A stretch of DNA of 64,000 nt, taken from NCBI RefSeq assembly GCF_022865125.1, contig NZ_CP094832.1:16414-80413 (forward strand). The letters run 5' to 3'. The stretch comes from Acuticoccus sp. I52.16.1 (GTDB lineage Bacteria > Pseudomonadota > Alphaproteobacteria > Rhizobiales > Amorphaceae). This document shows positions 63,107 to 64,000 of the stretch, piece by piece. Both the position numbers and the translations under genes were made by a program. Numbering within the stretch: position 1 is the first letter of the stretch; each line of letters opens with the position of its first letter. The notes beneath the pieces were generated by a model, which searched no databases, had not been told where the DNA came from, and saw only the letters and a program-made list of their open reading frames with translations.

Positions 63107-64000
63107 ATGAAACATCTGATCTGCCGCGTTGCCGCGGCCACGATGGTCGCCGCGACGATGTCCGCCCCGGCCATGGCGGACGAGCTGAAGTTCGCCATCG
63201 GCGTGCCGGCCAACTTCAAGATGGTCGACGCCATGCGTTACTTCGAGGAAACCATCCCGGAGCGCACCAATGGGGCGCTGACGACGCGTCTCTTCACCGG
63301 CTCGTCCCTGCTCAACTTCACCGAGACCTTCCCCGGCGTGCGCGACGGCATCGCCGACATGGGCTACGTCGTTCCCGTCTATCACCGGGCGGAGCTGAAG
63401 GAGTCGAGCCTGCTGGGCGATCTCGGCATGGTCGGCTCCAACATCGTGGTGATGGCGGGCGCGGCCAGCGAATACTGCCTGACCGACGCGGAGTGCCAGC
63501 AGGAATACCTCCGCGAGGGCCAGGTGATGCTGGGCTTCACCTCCACCGCGCCCTTCCGCCTGATCTCGAAGATGCCGATCGCCACGCTCGACGATCTGGA
63601 AGGCAAGCGGGTCCGAAGCTACGCCGCGTTCGGCCGCTGGGTCGAGAAGATGAACGGCGTGCAGGTCAACCTGCCGGCGGGCGACATCTACGAGGGCTTC
63701 TCGCAGGGGACGCTGGACGCCAACGTCCACCCCTACGAGGCGTTCGTGACGCTCAGCCTCAACGATGTCGCGGGCTATGTGACCGACATCAACCTCGGCG
63801 CGCTGTTCGTGAACGCGCTGTTCAACACCAACCTGGACCTGTGGCAGAGCTGGGACGAGGAAACCCGCCTCGCCGTGATGGACACCGCCGCCGAGGGCAT
63901 CGGCCGCGCCGTCGCCGCGACCCTGGCCGAGGACATCGCCTTTGCCGAGAAGGGCCTCGTGGACCTCGAGGTCGAAGTCATCGAGCCGGAGCCGGCGATG
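63107..64000 (+). CDS. TRAP transporter binding protein, DctP family (C-terminus cut by window)
   Basis: At least 298 residues, open to the window end. The signal peptide ends at about residue 24 (APAMADE). The DctP fold is shown by ETFPGVRDGIADMGYVVPVYH and TLDDLEGKRVRSYAAFGRW, containing the conserved Arg that binds carboxylates in this family. AAGGAGGG precedes the ATG. The transporter's DctQ/M subunits would lie to the right. An organic acid imported here would feed the ligase and carboxylase encoded upstream. Confidence 0.87.
   Translation, partial: MKHLICRVAAATMVAATMSAPAMADELKFAIGVPANFKMVDAMRYFEETIPERTNGALTTRLFTGSSLLNFTETFPGVRDGIADMGYVVPVYHRAELKESSLLGDLGMVGSNIVVMAGAASEYCLTDAECQQEYLREGQVMLGFTSTAPFRLISKMPIATLDDLEGKRVRSYAAFGRWVEKMNGVQVNLPAGDIYEGFSQGTLDANVHPYEAFVTLSLNDVAGYVTDINLGALFVNALFNTNLDLWQSWDEETRLAVMDTAAEGIGRAVAATLAEDIAFAEKGLVDLEVEVIEPEPAM

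Overview
The window is GC-rich (about 70 percent by eye) and densely coded, with many 4-base ATGA gene junctions. The protein families (RepA/RepB/RepC replication proteins, D-tartrate dehydratase, many liv-, dpp-, TRAP- and NMT1-type uptake systems, and GntR regulators) indicate an Alphaproteobacterium, most likely Hyphomicrobiales or Rhodobacterales; the genus cannot be fixed from sequence alone. A RepABC-family origin lies at about 35.3-41.2 kb, so this is a secondary replicon. The adjacent TPP-riboswitch-controlled thiC, normally a core gene, suggests a chromid or large megaplasmid rather than a small plasmid.

Layout, left to right. (1) 0-4.3 kb: the start of a small secreted protein, then a TetR regulator divergent from an EmrA/EmrB-type efflux pair, with two matching palindromic operators between them. 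(2) 4.3-13.5 kb: a divergent catabolic locus built on a branched-chain-amino-acid-type ABC transporter. One arm holds the ATPases and permeases, an aldo/keto reductase-Rid fusion and a deformylase-like protein with altered metal ligands. The other holds a GntR regulator, a TIGR04076 protein, a second aldo/keto reductase, an NTF2-fold protein and the binding protein. (3) 13.6-15.8 kb: D-tartrate dehydratase and a tartrate/D-malate dehydrogenase. (4) 16.2-33.4 kb: hydantoinase/oxoprolinase HyuB-HyuA, three M20 hydrolases or peptidases of different types (two here and one further on), an M28 peptidase, an Asp/Glu/hydantoin racemase, a quinone-oxidoreductase-like enzyme, two GntR regulators and a five-gene peptide-type ABC transporter. 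This is a region for taking up and opening amide and peptide nitrogen compounds.

(5) 33.6-34.8 kb: an MFS carrier. (6) 34.8-41.2 kb: a RES/Xre toxin-antitoxin pair, repB and repA on the minus strand, a 1.4 kb non-coding region with palindromes and a predicted antisense ctRNA, and repC on the plus strand. Canonical repABC loci are one co-directional operon, so this divergent layout is the most structurally unusual item here. (7) 41.1-43.2 kb: thiC and its TPP riboswitch. (8) 43.5-48.0 kb: an NMT1/THI5-type ABC transporter with a formamidase/acetamidase and an SDR. (9) 48.1-52.2 kb: a decayed FAD amine oxidase, an ArgE-like deacetylase, a Leu/Glu dehydrogenase and a binding protein without its transporter.

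(10) 52.5-57.8 kb: a GlxA-type AraC regulator divergent from an isonitrile hydratase, followed by an amidohydrolase, a CobW-family metal-chaperone GTPase and a metallo-beta-lactamase-fold hydrolase. This is a plausible pathway from isonitrile through N-formyl compound to amine plus formate. (11) 58.1-64.0 kb: an acyl-CoA ligase, a single-chain biotin-dependent acyl-CoA carboxylase of about 1,100 residues, and the start of a TRAP-type binding protein that runs off the window. Overall the window is an accessory catabolic replicon core: many solute importers paired with hydrolases and oxidoreductases, each with a local regulator. No tRNA, rRNA, insertion sequence or CRISPR array was seen.
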